Assembly: GCA_900239685.1 (NCBI GenBank)
Contig: OENT01000102.1
Location: forward strand, 153,296 to 217,295
Direction: 5' to 3'
Source of the DNA: Rotaria macrura
Lineage: Eukaryota > Rotifera > Eurotatoria > Philodinida > Philodinidae
DNA: 64,000 nucleotides
The translations under genes were made by a program, and so were the position numbers. Below the pieces are notes generated by a model. That model was not told the origin of the DNA. It saw only the letters and a list, made by a program, of their open reading frames with translations, and ran no database searches. Every line of letters begins with the position of its first letter. The first letter of the stretch is position 1. Shown piece by piece: positions 1 to 13,190 of the stretch.

Positions 1-3000
1 CGTCGAAAGTCTGAATTGAAAATCGTTTCTGTAATAGGAATATGATATTGTTCACATATTGTCATCATTTCTATTGAACTTATTTTCCAAAAAGTATGTC
101 AATAGAAATTGTACAGAACTAGAATAGATTTTCAAAAATCAGGTTATTATTGACTTTCTGTGTGTCTCGTTTACTTTACTTGTCGATTGGATAATCAATC
201 ACATTTAATATGCATCGAACTGTAAAAAACAACATATGTTTTGAACAAGTAGTAGATGTGTGAAGTATTGAAATATTCCACTTATTGAAGTCAAACAGTT
301 TCAATGAAGAATAGGATTTCATGATGTACTACTTGACACTAGATGATGATGAACAATATTTACCGAAAATGTTGAAAACCAGTTTCAAGATTGAATAATA
401 GTGATTGTTTTGCATTATTTACTAATAACACGAGTGTCATAACTCGAATCACTTTTTGCGAAGATACTATATTGGCAATACTTGATAGATCAGCAAGCTT
501 TTGCGTATAGGTTTGACAAACGACAATCGTGTCTTTGCCAATCAACAGCACTGCACATCGTCACATACAAAAATCTATTCGTCAATGGTACTCACAATAA
601 TCTTTCGTCCTTCATTAGCAAGAATCGAAGATGACATCAGATGTAATACTTCTAAAACACTCTATCTAAGATAAATAGCAAAGTAAATTTAAGTGGACTG
701 AATTCATTTCTTATAATTGTTCTTCTTGTTCTTCGTGCTTATATCATATAGCTATACATGATAGATACTATTTCTCTTTATACACTCATGCGGTTTTTTT
801 TCACAAAAAAGCATTCAAGTCAAACAAAGAAAGCAATAAGATTAATATAATGTTAAAAATACTACATTAACATGCTTGATGGTGCGTACGCTATTTTCAT
901 TCGCAGTTCATTTTTTATTTAGTTGTTCAATGTTAATTAGAAGTTGACAATACAATCTATACGAGAATTTCATGGTCACTTCTGCATGTTTTATGAAAAT
1001 AATATTTTAAAAAGTGATCTCAATCGATTATCGTAGAATGCAAGACATTTGATTTATTATTAATTGTACCATTATTTCTTGACAAATGACATGCTACTAA
1101 GCTTCCGTATCGTCGTTCTTTCTTTACATGAATTCCTTCCTACGTAGTAGAAAACTGGACATGAGATGTCGAATTAAAGTAACGTTGAGATTGGCAAGAA
1201 ACGTTTTCTTGCAACAGAACTGTATCGACATCAACGTAACGTTTTTTAAAACTAAGACAGAGATATGAAAAGAAAACCGTTTACATCCGTCTCGATTACT
1301 ATTAGTGATATACATATGTCGGAAAACCATTATTTGGTGACACTATAACATTTAGTATGATACACCAGAGAAAATTTGCATTGATCTAAGATGAATACAT
1401 TGCAAAATCGATCGACGCCACTAGTTTTTCTTTCTTATCTTACGCTAATCAAAATGAAGATAGCTACAAAATCATTCACATAAGTGATTCTATTTGGATT
1501 TTTTGAAATAAGCTTAAGCGCACTTTAGCGAAATTCAATTCCATCAATCAATACTAGAGTTTATAGTCTATAAAAATAAGATAAACTTATTAGTTAATGC
1601 CATTGCTTCACTGCAGAATAAAGTAGTGTTGAACGATTTTCTGGTTTCGTCAAAAATGATTTATTCCACAGTATGCTCTAATAGTTGTTTTTTATCTTCA
1701 AATTTTATCGGAGAAAAAGAAAACAATGGTTTTGTATCTCATACAATGATCAAATAGTTTTTTTTACAACATGTCAATTCATGCAATATGAAAGAAATCC
1801 TTCGTTCAATCATAGGTGCTGTTTAACTTTGAAACAACCGATTGTATCGTTTCTCACGTATGATTCTAAATATGAATCTTTTTCAATAGGTTAATATGAA
1901 TGCATTATATTTCCGTTCCTTTCATTTAATGTCGTATTTCTATGTTTGCATGTGGCTTAATAATACTTACGTTGGGACTTATTTCGTTCTTGGCATAGTT
2001 TAGTCTTTATTAGATGACAACAGAAAATAACGACATTTTTTTACACATCGACAAAAAAACAAGTATTGTGTATAGTCAATGTATAATCTATTATTTCTTT
2101 TGCAACCCATAAGATTAACTAAATTAACACCTCATCAATGGATATTAATTTGATTGATTCGTGTCAGAATACTAAAGTTGATGAACTGTATCGATTATGA
2201 ACACCTAGACGAGAATCACTCATAAATAAATGAAAATCCAACAAATGATGTATCATATGTTTAATGTTATTTTCTTTCATTTCGTTTCATAATTTCGCCG
2301 TATGTAATCGCATGAAGAGATATTTCATGAAATAACACTTACGTCATCAATAAGTAAATAAGAATATGCATTCAAGTTTTACCAATCATTGGAGAGAATT
2401 CGATGAATAAAAGCTTTTATCAAAGCACATTTGTTACTCACTCATTCTTTCATATGATTAATTAAATTCCAACGATATAACCATCATTCGTTCGTTGAGA
2501 GATACTTCTGTTCTTTTCTTCGCACTTTCTAGATGAGCAAAAATTTATATTCGTTCAGAGAAAAGTGAGTATGGGTTTAATAAGAAGGAAAAGGGCGTCT
2601 TTTCAGCACTGTGGAGTACGGTACTAACTCATACTTCATCGTACATTATTAGTACTCGGCAGTACTGAAGTTGCACTTGTTTTTCTGTTTACCAGTAAAA
2701 ATAAAATATGTTTCTCAAGCTACTTTGTTGATGTTTGATATTTAACAAGTATGTTGAATAGATATTGTCAAAAGGAGTTTTCATATGGTCTTTACGATTA
2801 AGATATTTATTGAAGTGTTATTTAAGCGTCTGAAATATTCTTATTGAGTTCCATGAGAATTGAATTTCAGAAGAAAATTAGCAGCACTCCATCGTATCAT
2901 AGTATGCAAAAGTTCTATATGATTTCGTCGAAGATTCAATTTAAGTAATTGTTCTTCTTGAATTATTTTGTTTTACAGTAGTACTTTCTTTTGCTTCCGA

Positions 3001-3636
3001 CAGATTGCATTTGAAAATTGAATCTGATCGACAATGATATTGACAAAATTGATGGTATCAATTCATTATTTTCTACATGTCTGTCATAGATTTCGATTCA
3101 ATTTGGAATAACAGTATATATTTGTAGATACATCTTTTGCATAAAACAATTGTATCGTGTGCGGTATTACTCATATGATTAACTCTCATTTATGATTAAT
3201 TTATTCTCGAGAGGAAAATAGGTAATATTAACACATTTAAACTGATTGTTCGAAGCAAAAGAATGATATTTTTTGTAGTGTCTAATGAAAATGAATAGCG
3301 CTTAGTGAATTCATAACATAAAAGTCATCACATTTCCATTAGTTTTACAGTTTCCTATTTTATTTTTATTCTCTCATCAAGCTTTCATCCTATTTTTCCA
3401 GTATCAGACACAGCGAATATCTGATTTAGTGGTATTTAGAAAGGTTTCATAATATATTCTCGTGTTCATTCTTGACTATTCAACTGGTAAGAATAAGAAA
3501 TATGGAAATCGTCTATTAGTTCTTTCCTATATGTTAAACATTCGTACACACTACATGTAAACTTATCACGACATGTCATAGTTATGTAAAATGTGTTTAA
3601 CATCGAAGATTTGAATTTTATTCTATTGAAATAAAT
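1..3636. other. gene-free AT-rich stretch
   Basis: I see no gene here. Open frames are short, use no recognisable domain, and none is flanked by a convincing chain of splice sites on either strand. The stretch may contain the 3' untranslated region of the Ly6-type gene at its right edge. Confidence 0.6.
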
Positions 3637-4289
3637 TCAAAATAAAATCAAATTCTTATAACTAATCAATAATAAACAAATAATGAATTGATTTTTCGTT
3701 CGATACGATACTGTTCGATTACATAAAGATGTATGACAACAATAAGTACATTCAAGTTTTTGTGTACGTTCATTCGTATAAACACAATCCGATATTGGTG
3801 TATTGATCATTGACTGCGTTCTATCTTTCCATGAACATAAACCTTTTCGCACACAATCACGACGTAGATATGTTTCAACAGAACGATAACTAACAACTAC
3901 TTTTCGACATTCATATTCATTTATATCATTATTACCATTACTATGACATTCTTTTATGTAAGGTAATGCCATTGGCGAACTTACATTAAGATATTTACAT
4001 GAACCTGGATGATCAGCTAGAATCAAAAAGGCATTCATGAATTATTTAGGAAATAAAACTGAAGCTATACTAGTTTATTCTAAATTGCTAGTGAGACATT
4101 ATAATTATAATACTTACTGTAACCTACAAGTGGTTCTATACAAGTATAACATGAATGATTGCTTGTAACATAAGGAATATGTCGTGTTCGAGTACTTATG
4201 ACAAGTTCAAATTTTAATAAGAATACAAATAATAATTTCCACGACGAAAAGGTAGTAGTCTCGTCGACCACTTTAGTTCGTTTAGACAT
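3637..4289 (-). CDS. Ly6/uPAR-type three-finger surface protein
   Basis: Two exons on the minus strand, 4118-4289 and 3637-4016, joined across a 101-bp GT-AG intron (donor GTAAGT), give about 183 residues. The N-terminus has a hydrophobic segment (WKLLFVFLLKFELVIS) that fits a signal peptide. The mature part begins with CYTC and ends with CTYCCHTSLCN, the CC-x4-CN signature that closes Ly6/uPAR three-finger domains, with further Cys residues between. The extreme C-terminus is hydrophobic (FIICLLLISYKNLILF), which suits a GPI-anchor signal or a short membrane tail. Members of this family are extracellular adhesion, receptor-modulating or toxin-like folds; the ligand cannot be told from sequence. 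The start chosen is the Met about 20 residues before the hydrophobic segment. No neighbour suggests a partner. Confidence 0.85.
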
Positions 4290-6798
4290 CGTTCATGTGT
4301 CGTGAGTTAAAAGTCAGACTGCTGTTTTTTATCGGAACCAATTTCCTTTTCTCTAAGCTCGTTGTGTACGTTGTTTCTATTCTATTTCCCGAGGCTGTCA
4401 AAGAAGCTTTTTTCTTCCCATCGTGTCTCTCATCTTGTTCTTCGTCTACATCTCTTTTACAAACATGAACCGAAATCATCATTGTTCTACTAACACAAAC
4501 CAGTTTGCATTGGTTCATAAATAATAATAGTAATTTTTTTCTCTATAAGATAATGTTACTTATTCGAGAACTCGTTAAACTACGGTATTCATATCAATAT
4601 ATACGTTCGATTTATGTATGTATATATGAAAGAGAAATTTTCGTTAGAATAATGTTAACATAATGGAATCTTCAATTGATGTTAACGTACAATCTACTTG
4701 GAAAGAAGATAAACAAGAAATGCTATTGTCTAGAGAAGAAATACAAGTTTTATCATCTATCTTTTATCTATATTGAAAACATTGTTCTTAGATGTTTTTA
4801 TCGCACTCACAAGAGAATATAATACTTATTCATGGTTCAGATAGTATCCAATAGCTCAAGAAAAGGTTTTCTATTTCCATTGTAATCTTAATAACATGGA
4901 AATCATATGTCAAACAAAAATTCCTTTCTTTTTTTTGCACACAATTATAAATATCTAATGATCTGTATCATCTGTTTGATCACATACCGTTGATGAATCG
5001 ACACTAGCTCGTCAATAATTGCCTTACTGTTGCTGCATAAGAATGAGATGCATAAATAAAACAAGTGCATCTGTCTGTCTAGTGTCATTGATCGAAATAT
5101 AACCATGTTTATTAAACTATGTTGTATTGTTATTATTCTTAAGTTGTAGTGTTTTCATGTTTGAGAATTGATTTACTTTTTTTTTCTTTTGTATGCTTGA
5201 AGTTTATCATCGAATGAAATTGAGATTTTCATATTTTGTTTTGATTAAAAATAATGTTATCTATAAGTTTCTAGTTAACAGAAAGAAAACAATAAATTTG
5301 ATTGAATTTTCGTACGAATACATCGTCAATCTATTTTATTGCAATTTTAATAATTTAACAAAGAAGAATATTGATTAATGTTATTCTGAGACTACAACAA
5401 GTAATGGTGCATAGCATTATAACTTTTTTTACTGCTTGTATGAATTGGTTCATGAAATAAATTGTGTTAAGAATGCATTTACTTGAAAGTAAACAGACAG
5501 TTTAGTTTCCTTTTCATTCAATTCACTGAGCAAAAGAAAATCTACTCTCTATTTTTATACTTCCGATTAGACATCTCTGAAGTATTTCCAACGTTTTGTT
5601 TTCGTAATGAAATTTGTAGATGACGATTTTGCATGATCATAAGAGAATAATAGTAATCGATGAAGAGTGTTTTTTCAATTATTCCTTTCAAATTTAATTA
5701 AAAATATATAGTCAATACAGTTGATCTCTCAATAAAATAGATCTACGACGACAAACATTTTACAGGATTCTTGATTGTCTTGCATGCTTTTCTAGTAAAA
5801 ATAAATTAAAACATTGTCTACATTGATTATAATATGGTGTTACATAACATGAAATAAAATACCAGTGAATAAAAAAACTGACGTGATCAGTACTAATGAT
5901 TCAAAAACTAATTTATTCGATCATACCAAAGAAATGCGAATACTTTGTATGGCAAAGTGATGTATATTTAGCTTTTCTTATCAGATTCTTCATTCTGAGT
6001 CTAGAGCGTCTTCACAATTATGTAGCAATAGACAAACCAAACAATAGCTGTAACAAAACAAACATAGATTTTGACCAAGTGAATAGTTTCTCATATAGTA
6101 TGCAATATTTAAATCGAACTTATATTCTTCACCGACTTTAATACTGCTGATTAATTACGATCGATAAGATTTGGAAACCAAATATATACTTATTCCAAGT
6201 AACATTTTATATGACATTCACATTTAGTAACGACATCTATTATCCAATAGGTTTCAATTATAGTTTCTTTCTATGTATACCAACAGAAAATAGTCCACTC
6301 ATTGCATTCGTTTTTCTTTGTCCATACTTCGAATTATTTTAGTCAATTTAGATCTTGAGTAAGTTATCAAACACATTACCAGACGGTCTGCTTAATTATC
6401 AAAATGTACAGGGTTCAAATCCATCGTATCGATTCACCAGCATGATGTCAAAACTGTTTTCAACTGTGATTGTTAGACAAGTTTGACAGAAAACCGAGAA
6501 CAATCTTGTCTCATAAATACTTTTTTGACAGAACGCCATAGTTTTCTCAAACTTTAGAAATATGTATAATACATGTTCCCATTATTTGCGTAACAATAAT
6601 CATATACTAGTACATCAACACGACAAACAATGCGTAGAGTAAACCTATTGTTAGTATGTAAAAATCATTACTGAATACATTAAATACAAACGATACTCTA
6701 TGATCTGTATGAAATTATTGATTTATTTTTGGTTTCAATAGGATTATTTTCAATTTTGGTTTTGTTTTATTTACTTGATGATCAATCAGAAGAACTTA
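4290..6798. other. intergenic, no supported gene
   Basis: AT-rich sequence without recognisable exons. Open frames near 4282-4518 (minus), 5193-5378 and 5896-6141 (plus) lack domains and splice context and look accidental. A degenerate tRNA-like T-loop near 6412 was examined and rejected. Confidence 0.5.
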
Positions 6799-7456
6799 TT
6801 AATCTCTCTTGATACATTCTTTTATTTCATTGGTACGAGCTTGAATGCGAAAAAGATAACGATTTGAAGAACTAACAATGACTCGTTTGAAAGATTCTCT
6901 AGGGGTAAATATGTCAGACTCAATATGAAAATATACTGTCTTCTTTTTTCTAAGCTTATCCGTGCCATATTCATTGTAGAACGTAACTATGACATCGAAG
7001 ATTCTTTACAATGTATATGATCTTGTAATTGGAAATCATAACTCAATGGATTGTTTCATCAATGTTATTTCAAGCTTACCATCTATGTCTAGTAAAAAAC
7101 GACCGACTAATAAAAAATTCGAATCATTTCAATCTTATTGGTTAACAACGACTAATACTTATTCTAAGTTTGAAGAAATATAGGAATCAACTGATATCTG
7201 ATTGAGTCATGATGTATTCCGTCACTCCTATGTATGGTAACACTTAGATAAAATCAAAGTCGATGAATTCATTTTATTATCAATTTATATAATCACAAAA
7301 AAAATCAAAATTATCACTTCTAGGTTTTTTAAGTATCTGAACTATGTTCATCTTTCCATGCATGGATTTTCGCTCCACCAATATGAATATCTTGAATGTC
7401 AATTGATCGACTCTGTTCATTTAGTACTTGATAAAACGAGGTATTTTTCAGCTACC
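6799..7456 (-). CDS. possible C-terminal exons of an unrecognised gene
   Basis: Two stretches on the minus strand read like coding sequence in this genome's codon style. The first, about 7327-7456, follows an AG acceptor and reads through IDIQDIHIGGAKIHAWKDEH before a stop at about 7327. The second, 6799-6986, follows an AG acceptor, reads through FYNEYGTDKLRKKKTVYFHI and about 40 more residues, and ends at a TAA (6799-6801). A weak donor inside the first exon (A|GTTCAG) would join them in frame across about 350 bp. I do not recognise the product. No start Met or upstream exon was found; a short open stretch around 7560-7650 on the same strand could be another exon. The plus-strand ORF at 6989-7183 would lie inside the intron. 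Confidence 0.3.
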
Positions 7457-7680
7457 CCGAAACGATCTCATTTCATATTTAAGTTATAAAATTTCAAAAT
7501 TAGATTTTTCATATCGAAAGTTATTAACTAAACATCGGATGACTCTTTTTATTAGTAGATAAAATAATTAGAAAAAAAAATCTTCATTTTCACCTTCACA
7601 ATCCGAAAAACATTTTATGATATATTTTTCTTTTTCATAGGTAAAAATGCATATAGCATGTCTATCTATTTTTCTTGTAG

Positions 7681-10105
7681 ATGTGCGATAGATTTAAAAT
7701 AAAACTTCAACAAACAACACATGCGCTTGGTATATTAGCCTATAATCAACAATTGCTTATTGATAATTCAACCGAAGATGGTCTGTTAGTTTGTTTTACC
7801 TCAAGAAAAAGTTTTAAATAAGTGTTTTTAGATTTATTTGTTTTGCTAAAACGATATGACGAACAACGACAAGTTGTAAAAAAACTTGAAAGTCAATTGA
7901 AAAGTGTTACGTTAAAAACAAAATCACAGAGGTAAACGCTTTCGATTGGATTCGAATTTAAAAATAAATTTATGTTTTCTAGTCAACAAATTCAAGATCA
8001 ACGACAACGTCGACTTAACTCTACAAATCGAGCTGCTCGATTAGTAAGTAAAGTATTCGATGTAGTTCATTTACGAGCCGTATCTGAGTCGTCTGTCTTG
8101 CAGAATATCTGTATTTCTGTAGAATTACTCGATTCAGATTATTGATCGGAGAGACAAAGGCGATAATCTACGTCAGTTACGAATGTATAGAAATCAAACC
8201 TCTCGATCTCGTACTACATCTTAAGTAAGCATGGTATCAACTTTAACATGACCACTTGGAACTTGTTGTCAATCTTCTAATCTTTTTGAGACATATTTTC
8301 AAAGAAGAGGCAACATGCGTTATTGCGTCACATCTCTTTTATCTGTACAAAATCGACGAGACGTTTATTTGTGAACGACTTAGTTCGATCAAATCTGACT
8401 TCTCTTACAAGTGATAAGTTCAATCTCAGCGAAAAATATTTGTGTCTTAAGTTCTTTACATAGAATGAAACTATTATTTGTTTTGGTAATCAACATTTTC
8501 GTTTTTTTGCGACATAAGAGAGTATATATTGAATTAATGTTGTACGACTATATTATCATTGATGATTTTTAATAGTAACAGTTCGAATATATTGAAGAGT
8601 AAATAAGTAAATATGTATTTACTAATTAGATTTACATTCAATGATCTACTGGTAATATCAATTTAAGATACCTGCAATAGTTAACATTTTCATCTGATCT
8701 CATAATGGAATTCCAATTATTCTGAATAGAAAGATTCAAGAAAATTTAATCGTTCATAATGTTTCCGATCTGACTACATTCAATATTTTGAGTTACGTTC
8801 CAATTCGAATATAATTAATCAATTAAAAGTCTTTCTTTCTTTCTTTCTTTCAAAATCAATCAAATTTGACATTGTACTTCTACGTTAATCTAATTTAAAA
8901 TTTTCTTTAGCATAAAACGATTCAACAAATCTACGAAATAATCAAATATCGTGGTCATCATACGTCACCTATAGATCAATTACATTATATTAAAAAAATA
9001 TGTGAAGATAGACTAAGGTTTGTTATCATTAGTAGATCATTATTTGTTGAATCGAAAATTCAACTCGATTCTATAGAGATGAAATTTCATCCGAAGATGA
9101 AGATGAAGATGAACTTGATAGTCGTAATTGTACAATTGATGATGATCAAAATGAAAGTATTATAATGCATCCTCGCGTTGTTCTTCCACAATCATCAACA
9201 AAGAAACGTTTGTTAAGTCATACTGAAAACGACCTAGAAAAAATGATTTCACCAACTAAGCGTCTTCGATATGAAGATTCACAACAAATAGTAAGACGCG
9301 GATTTTTATTGTTTTTCCTATTGTGTTTCGTTTTCTATTGTATTGAACAGACTAATTCTCCACCACAACGTATTATTACCCAAAGAACATTCGAATGTTA
9401 CACATCAGAAAATATGACTCGACCATTTACTGTTTCGACTGATATTAAATTGATTGATAATTCATGTAATGAACAACAAAGTTGTTTGACCATAAGTATG
9501 ACTTTTCATTGTATAATAAATGAAAAAAGAACTATAAACTATTCCTTTACTATGTTGTTAGATAGCGATAGTACATTATCATCATCAACAATAAATAGTT
9601 CGAAAACAGCATCATCCTCATCAATCGAACAAACTCTACCTTTGTCCTCAACGAAAATATCTACATTAATACATCGTTTTATATCGAGAAAAATTTTCAA
9701 ACCAGAAACATGTTTTGTGGTAAAAATTCAATTGATATGTTAAATTACGCAAATAATTATTCCTTCTCATTGATTTTCTAGTGTCTTAAACGTATTAATT
9801 TTGGTTCGCTGTCATATCGGTGTTCATATTGTTCTCAATCATGTCATGTTAATTGTAAAGAAAATGCGGGTTTAACTTGTAAAACATTGTCTAATAATGC
9901 AATGTTACCTCCATGTTCACCTAAAACTCCAACAACAAGTTTTACTTTAAACAATACTCATCGACAACGAATGGTTAATTCAGAACCTCGAAAAACAATT
10001 CTATCAACAACACAAACATCAACTATTCAACGATGTTTACCATTCGAACGCATGATGTCACATAAAGGCTATAATGGGAATGTTAGCAAATATTTTCCTA
10101 TCTAA
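7681..10105 (+). CDS. RACGAP1-like protein: coiled coil plus C1, no RhoGAP domain seen
   Basis: Proposed exons 7681-7780, 7832-7931, 7983-8043, 8911-9017, 9077-9290, 9351-9719 and 9782-10105 join in frame to about 424 residues. Residues 1-120 are predicted coiled coil, followed by an acidic and basic linker. A C1 zinc-binding domain lies at about residues 302-350 with spacing H-x12-C-x2-C-x12-C-x2-C-x4-H-x2-C-x7-C. Within it CLKRINFGSLSYRC closely resembles the centralspindlin protein RACGAP1 (MgcRacGAP/CYK-4), which organises the cytokinetic midzone by binding MKLP1 through its coiled coil. RACGAP1 proteins normally continue into a RhoGAP domain; here the frame stops about 75 residues after the C1 and I find no GAP-like exon downstream. 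The ATG directly follows a strong AG acceptor at 7680, which fits a trans-spliced 5' end. The 867-bp third intron is the weakest join. Confidence 0.72.
8123..8224 (+). other. possible alternative terminal exon inside the RACGAP1-like gene
   Basis: After the third exon (ending 8043), an AG acceptor at 8121-8122 opens a 34-codon exon in the same phase. It is rich in Arg and Gln and ends in an in-frame TAA at 8222-8224. Using it would give a coiled-coil-only protein of about 120 residues. A strong donor-like GTAAGC begins directly after the stop, so it could also be a poison exon. Confidence 0.4.
8831..8850. repeat. (CTTT)n microsatellite
   Basis: Five tandem copies of a CTTT unit in the third intron of the RACGAP1-like gene. 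Confidence 0.9.
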
Positions 10106-10202
10106 ATGAAAAAGAAATGAATCCATGACTCACTAAACTCTTTATGCATGCACAATCTGACTTTTTTTCATAGAGTAATGTTTATTTTGTTTCTTATATT
10201 AG

Positions 10203-10212
10203 ACACACACAC

Positions 10213-10246
<34 letters not shown>
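10203..10246. repeat. (AC)n/(AT)n compound microsatellite
   Basis: A short AC run passes directly into a longer AT run just downstream of the RACGAP1-like gene. It lies about 100 bp past the stop codon and probably falls within or after the 3' untranslated region. Confidence 0.9.
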
Positions 10247-12955
10247 GCATCTATGTCTATATTTGTCATGATATGTGTGTTGTAGAGATAAATAGATCAA
10301 TGAAATTTTCTTGTAAGATCCAAATTGTTGTAAGATGATTTGTCTAATAAATATTATTGTAACTTTATGATGGTTTATTAAATCATGCGTCTGGTTCAAC
10401 ACATAGTCAAAATCACAATCAATATTTAAATAGCTGTATAATATCACATAGTATCAATATCAACAACAGAAAGATAATGTGACTAAAATGTCAAGAGGCT
10501 ATTGACTTTGTTTGAAATTAAATAAATTCAGATAGCAATGTTTTTTTTTCTTATTAGCTATCAACGAAATGTCTAAATAAATCAGTCAGCTTTTTTACCA
10601 TGAATTTTTAAAGTTAAATTTATCAACAACATCCAACAGTATAGGTTATCGAGAGTATTCTTCTGGGAAGAAAAATGTTACTCAACAATGCAACAAACTA
10701 CTCTTTCTATTTATTTTCATTTAAATCACGTTAATTTACTTATCTATGAATAGTACACATCATATTTGAGTGACAATTCTTAAGAGATTTTGAACTTCTT
10801 TCGCCATACGATCAAGTTATCGAATTTGTTATGTTGCCATTTACACGAAGTCTTTATGATACTCCAAATTACGACAACGAGAATGTGTGCTTGTGCTTGT
10901 AAAGCTTGATGTTAACATACCCTGTGAATGTCAAACATGTATTATAGTGAATGAACACTTGTAGGATTGACGGCTAAGTATTTGCGTGGTACGAACTTTT
11001 CGAAATATACTTTTATTATCCATGGGAGAAAAGTGCATTTCAAATTAAAAAAGAAACAGTATTTAAAGTTTCTACAAACTAAGTCGAATATTTTGACGTA
11101 AGTTCAAATAATGTGGCAATCTGTGAGAAGTTTGCTTGATACCTTTGAGGTTTTAGTGTGTTTATTTACGCACTATCGATAACTATTTAAGATACTTCGA
11201 TAATTTATAGTTGGAAGATATGAAAAATTGCAATGCTGAAACTCTTCCTATTAATTAAGGGTTATGTGAAATTTTCCGATGGAGCTAACGTGGAAGAAAG
11301 GGAAAATGTATTAAAAATTAAATAGTTCTATTGATTTGGAATGTTGACTAAAATACTTTAAAAACCTTGACGAAAATACAACGTAGTACCTCTTTTAAAA
11401 AATTCATCGAGATCTCTGCATCTTGTACAGCAAGTTCCATCATGTCCTTGACTTTTCATAGTAGTAGAAACTAAATTCAACGGTAATGAACAGCAGTTTT
11501 TCGAAATCTATAGAATCAAACAATATTCGAATAGCATAAATTTCAAAGTGCGAACTTTAGGAGTTGACTTTCGCCTTTTGCCAAAAGTTTTGGTTTTGTT
11601 GCACTTTCACCTTGAACAATGCTGAGTCTTCGACATTTGCCGATAGTCTAATTTCGTAAACGACGAAAATTTTGTAAAAACACAACTTTTGGTCATTGCC
11701 GAAAGTCAGCACTGCGAGATTCCTGTTTCTCCATAGGATAGAATACATAGAATTGGGTAGATACCGAGTCAAACATACAAATGAAAATAACGTGTTAAAA
11801 CGCATCGAAATTTTAACAAAAAAGATCGTCAAAACACATCGAGTTTTTACACGAAGTAAAACGTGTTAATCTATTTTGATGGGGAAAAAGTGAAAATGTG
11901 CGCATTTTACGATTTATTTTTCGCTAAAATTTCGACGCGTTTGTTGATGCTTTTCTTCCTTGTTTGTTTGAGTGGGTAGATCAATGGCTCCAACAGGAAC
12001 GCTCAGCAAAACGAGTTTTCAATTTTTGACCTGATAACTTGCAATGAGATTGATCTCGGTGAGAATAGTTGATTGTGAAAGTTTCATATCAGATCTTTGG
12101 CTTTCCTATCTTAAGATTGAGATATGGCAACATTATGTTTTAAGATCGCTCAAACTTGTACATTGTATAAAACATTGTATATACGTGTGCAACAATATAA
12201 AATATACTGTTTCCTTTTTTCTCTCTGTGCGAACTGCTTCATTTCCATCGAATTCATCAACTGTACAAAACACAAAAATAAAGCAGACATCACTTTATTA
12301 TGAGAAAAACGAGTTCAAAACAAGTGTAGGACCGTTTTTCTTCACACGAATCAACGAATGATTCGATGATATGACAAGCCTGAATACTGTTTTTCAGATG
12401 AGAATATATTTCATATTTAATTTTCAATGAACAGCTTTTACCGACATTCAGTTTGCAATTGTAATCTTTGCCAAGACACTCCTAATATTTGATATAGAAG
12501 TAAATTCTAATACAATAGAAAATACATTCGATTTTCATACTGATCGTGGTCTACTTTTCTTTAAGCAATTCTTAAAAAGCAATGATATTCACAGTATTCT
12601 ATGGCTACCCTGCAGATATGTAACAAAATGAAACGGTTCGATTATCGAGAATTTTGTTTTTGATCTTTGTATTTTCGCGAAGATGAACCTCACATTGGAT
12701 CTGCAGTCTTATGCTGACACTTGCATGCCAATCCCAAAATTTATTCACAGAAAGTAAAGGAATCATACAGATTTCCTTTGATGAATACGTTTGAATCAAT
12801 TCGAATTTCAAAATACCGTTCATGAAAGAAAACATACATGTCATTAGTTTGATGAAAATCGATCGTAAGTAATACTATCTAATCAATAATTAATACGTAT
12901 AATAAAAGAATGAGCAAAAAATCAGTTTTATAGTTTTATAGTGAGTTCATGTTTA
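10247..12955. other. intergenic region with a dispersed repeat
   Basis: No supported gene. Apart from the dispersed repeat at about 11560-11745, only accidental open frames are present. I specifically looked here for the missing RhoGAP domain of the upstream gene and did not find it. Confidence 0.5.
11560..11745. repeat. dispersed repeat copy A
   Basis: This segment resembles 27650-27835. Shared blocks in order include TTTCGTAAACGACG, a run ending TAAAAACACAA, TTGCC followed by GTC, and ATTCCT followed by TTTCTCCA. Within the copy, GACTTTCGCC near the left end and GCCGAAAGTC near the right end are inverted relative to each other. A mobile origin is inferred; I cannot define exact ends or a target-site duplication. 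Confidence 0.65.
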
Positions 12956-13190
12956 TTATCCGGTTGTTGGTGTTTTTCCTTTGCCTGCAAAAGATAACAA
13001 ACAGACAAGAAAAATTATATTTCCTTCGCTTATAGGCATTTACCAAATGCACAACAGTTCTTTTGCGCTTCTGCTGGATCAGTTGGGCCATCGGAGTCAA
13101 AATTGGTACTATTATATAAGCCATAACAGATGAAAGTCTGATATGTATGATGAGTCGTTGATTCAGTATAATTAGGTGTATCGATGCATG
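12956..13190 (-). CDS. 3' exons of a Cys-containing secreted-type protein (partial)
   Basis: An exon at 13044-13190 and a short last exon at 12956-12984 join across a 59-bp GT-AG intron. They read ACIDTPNYTE, later FICYGLYNSTNFDSDG and AQKNCCAFG, and end GKGKTPTTG-stop. The codon style matches the confident genes nearby, and the spacing of Cys, Thr and Asn residues suggests an extracellular domain. The proposed acceptor at 13191-13192 is weak and no upstream exon or start codon was identified. The Thr-rich minus-strand frame at 14323-14799 could be an upstream part of the same gene, but nothing links them directly. Family not recognised. Confidence 0.4.

Noticed and set aside
6375-6440. tRNA-like T-loop with GGTTCAAATCC
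   Set aside because: The 5-bp T stem does not pair, no A-box or acceptor stem is found, and no cloverleaf can be drawn.
6989-7183. Plus-strand 64-codon frame with ATG
   Set aside because: The composition is coding-like, but it is isolated, has no recognisable domain and would lie within the proposed minus-strand intron. I cannot support it over chance.
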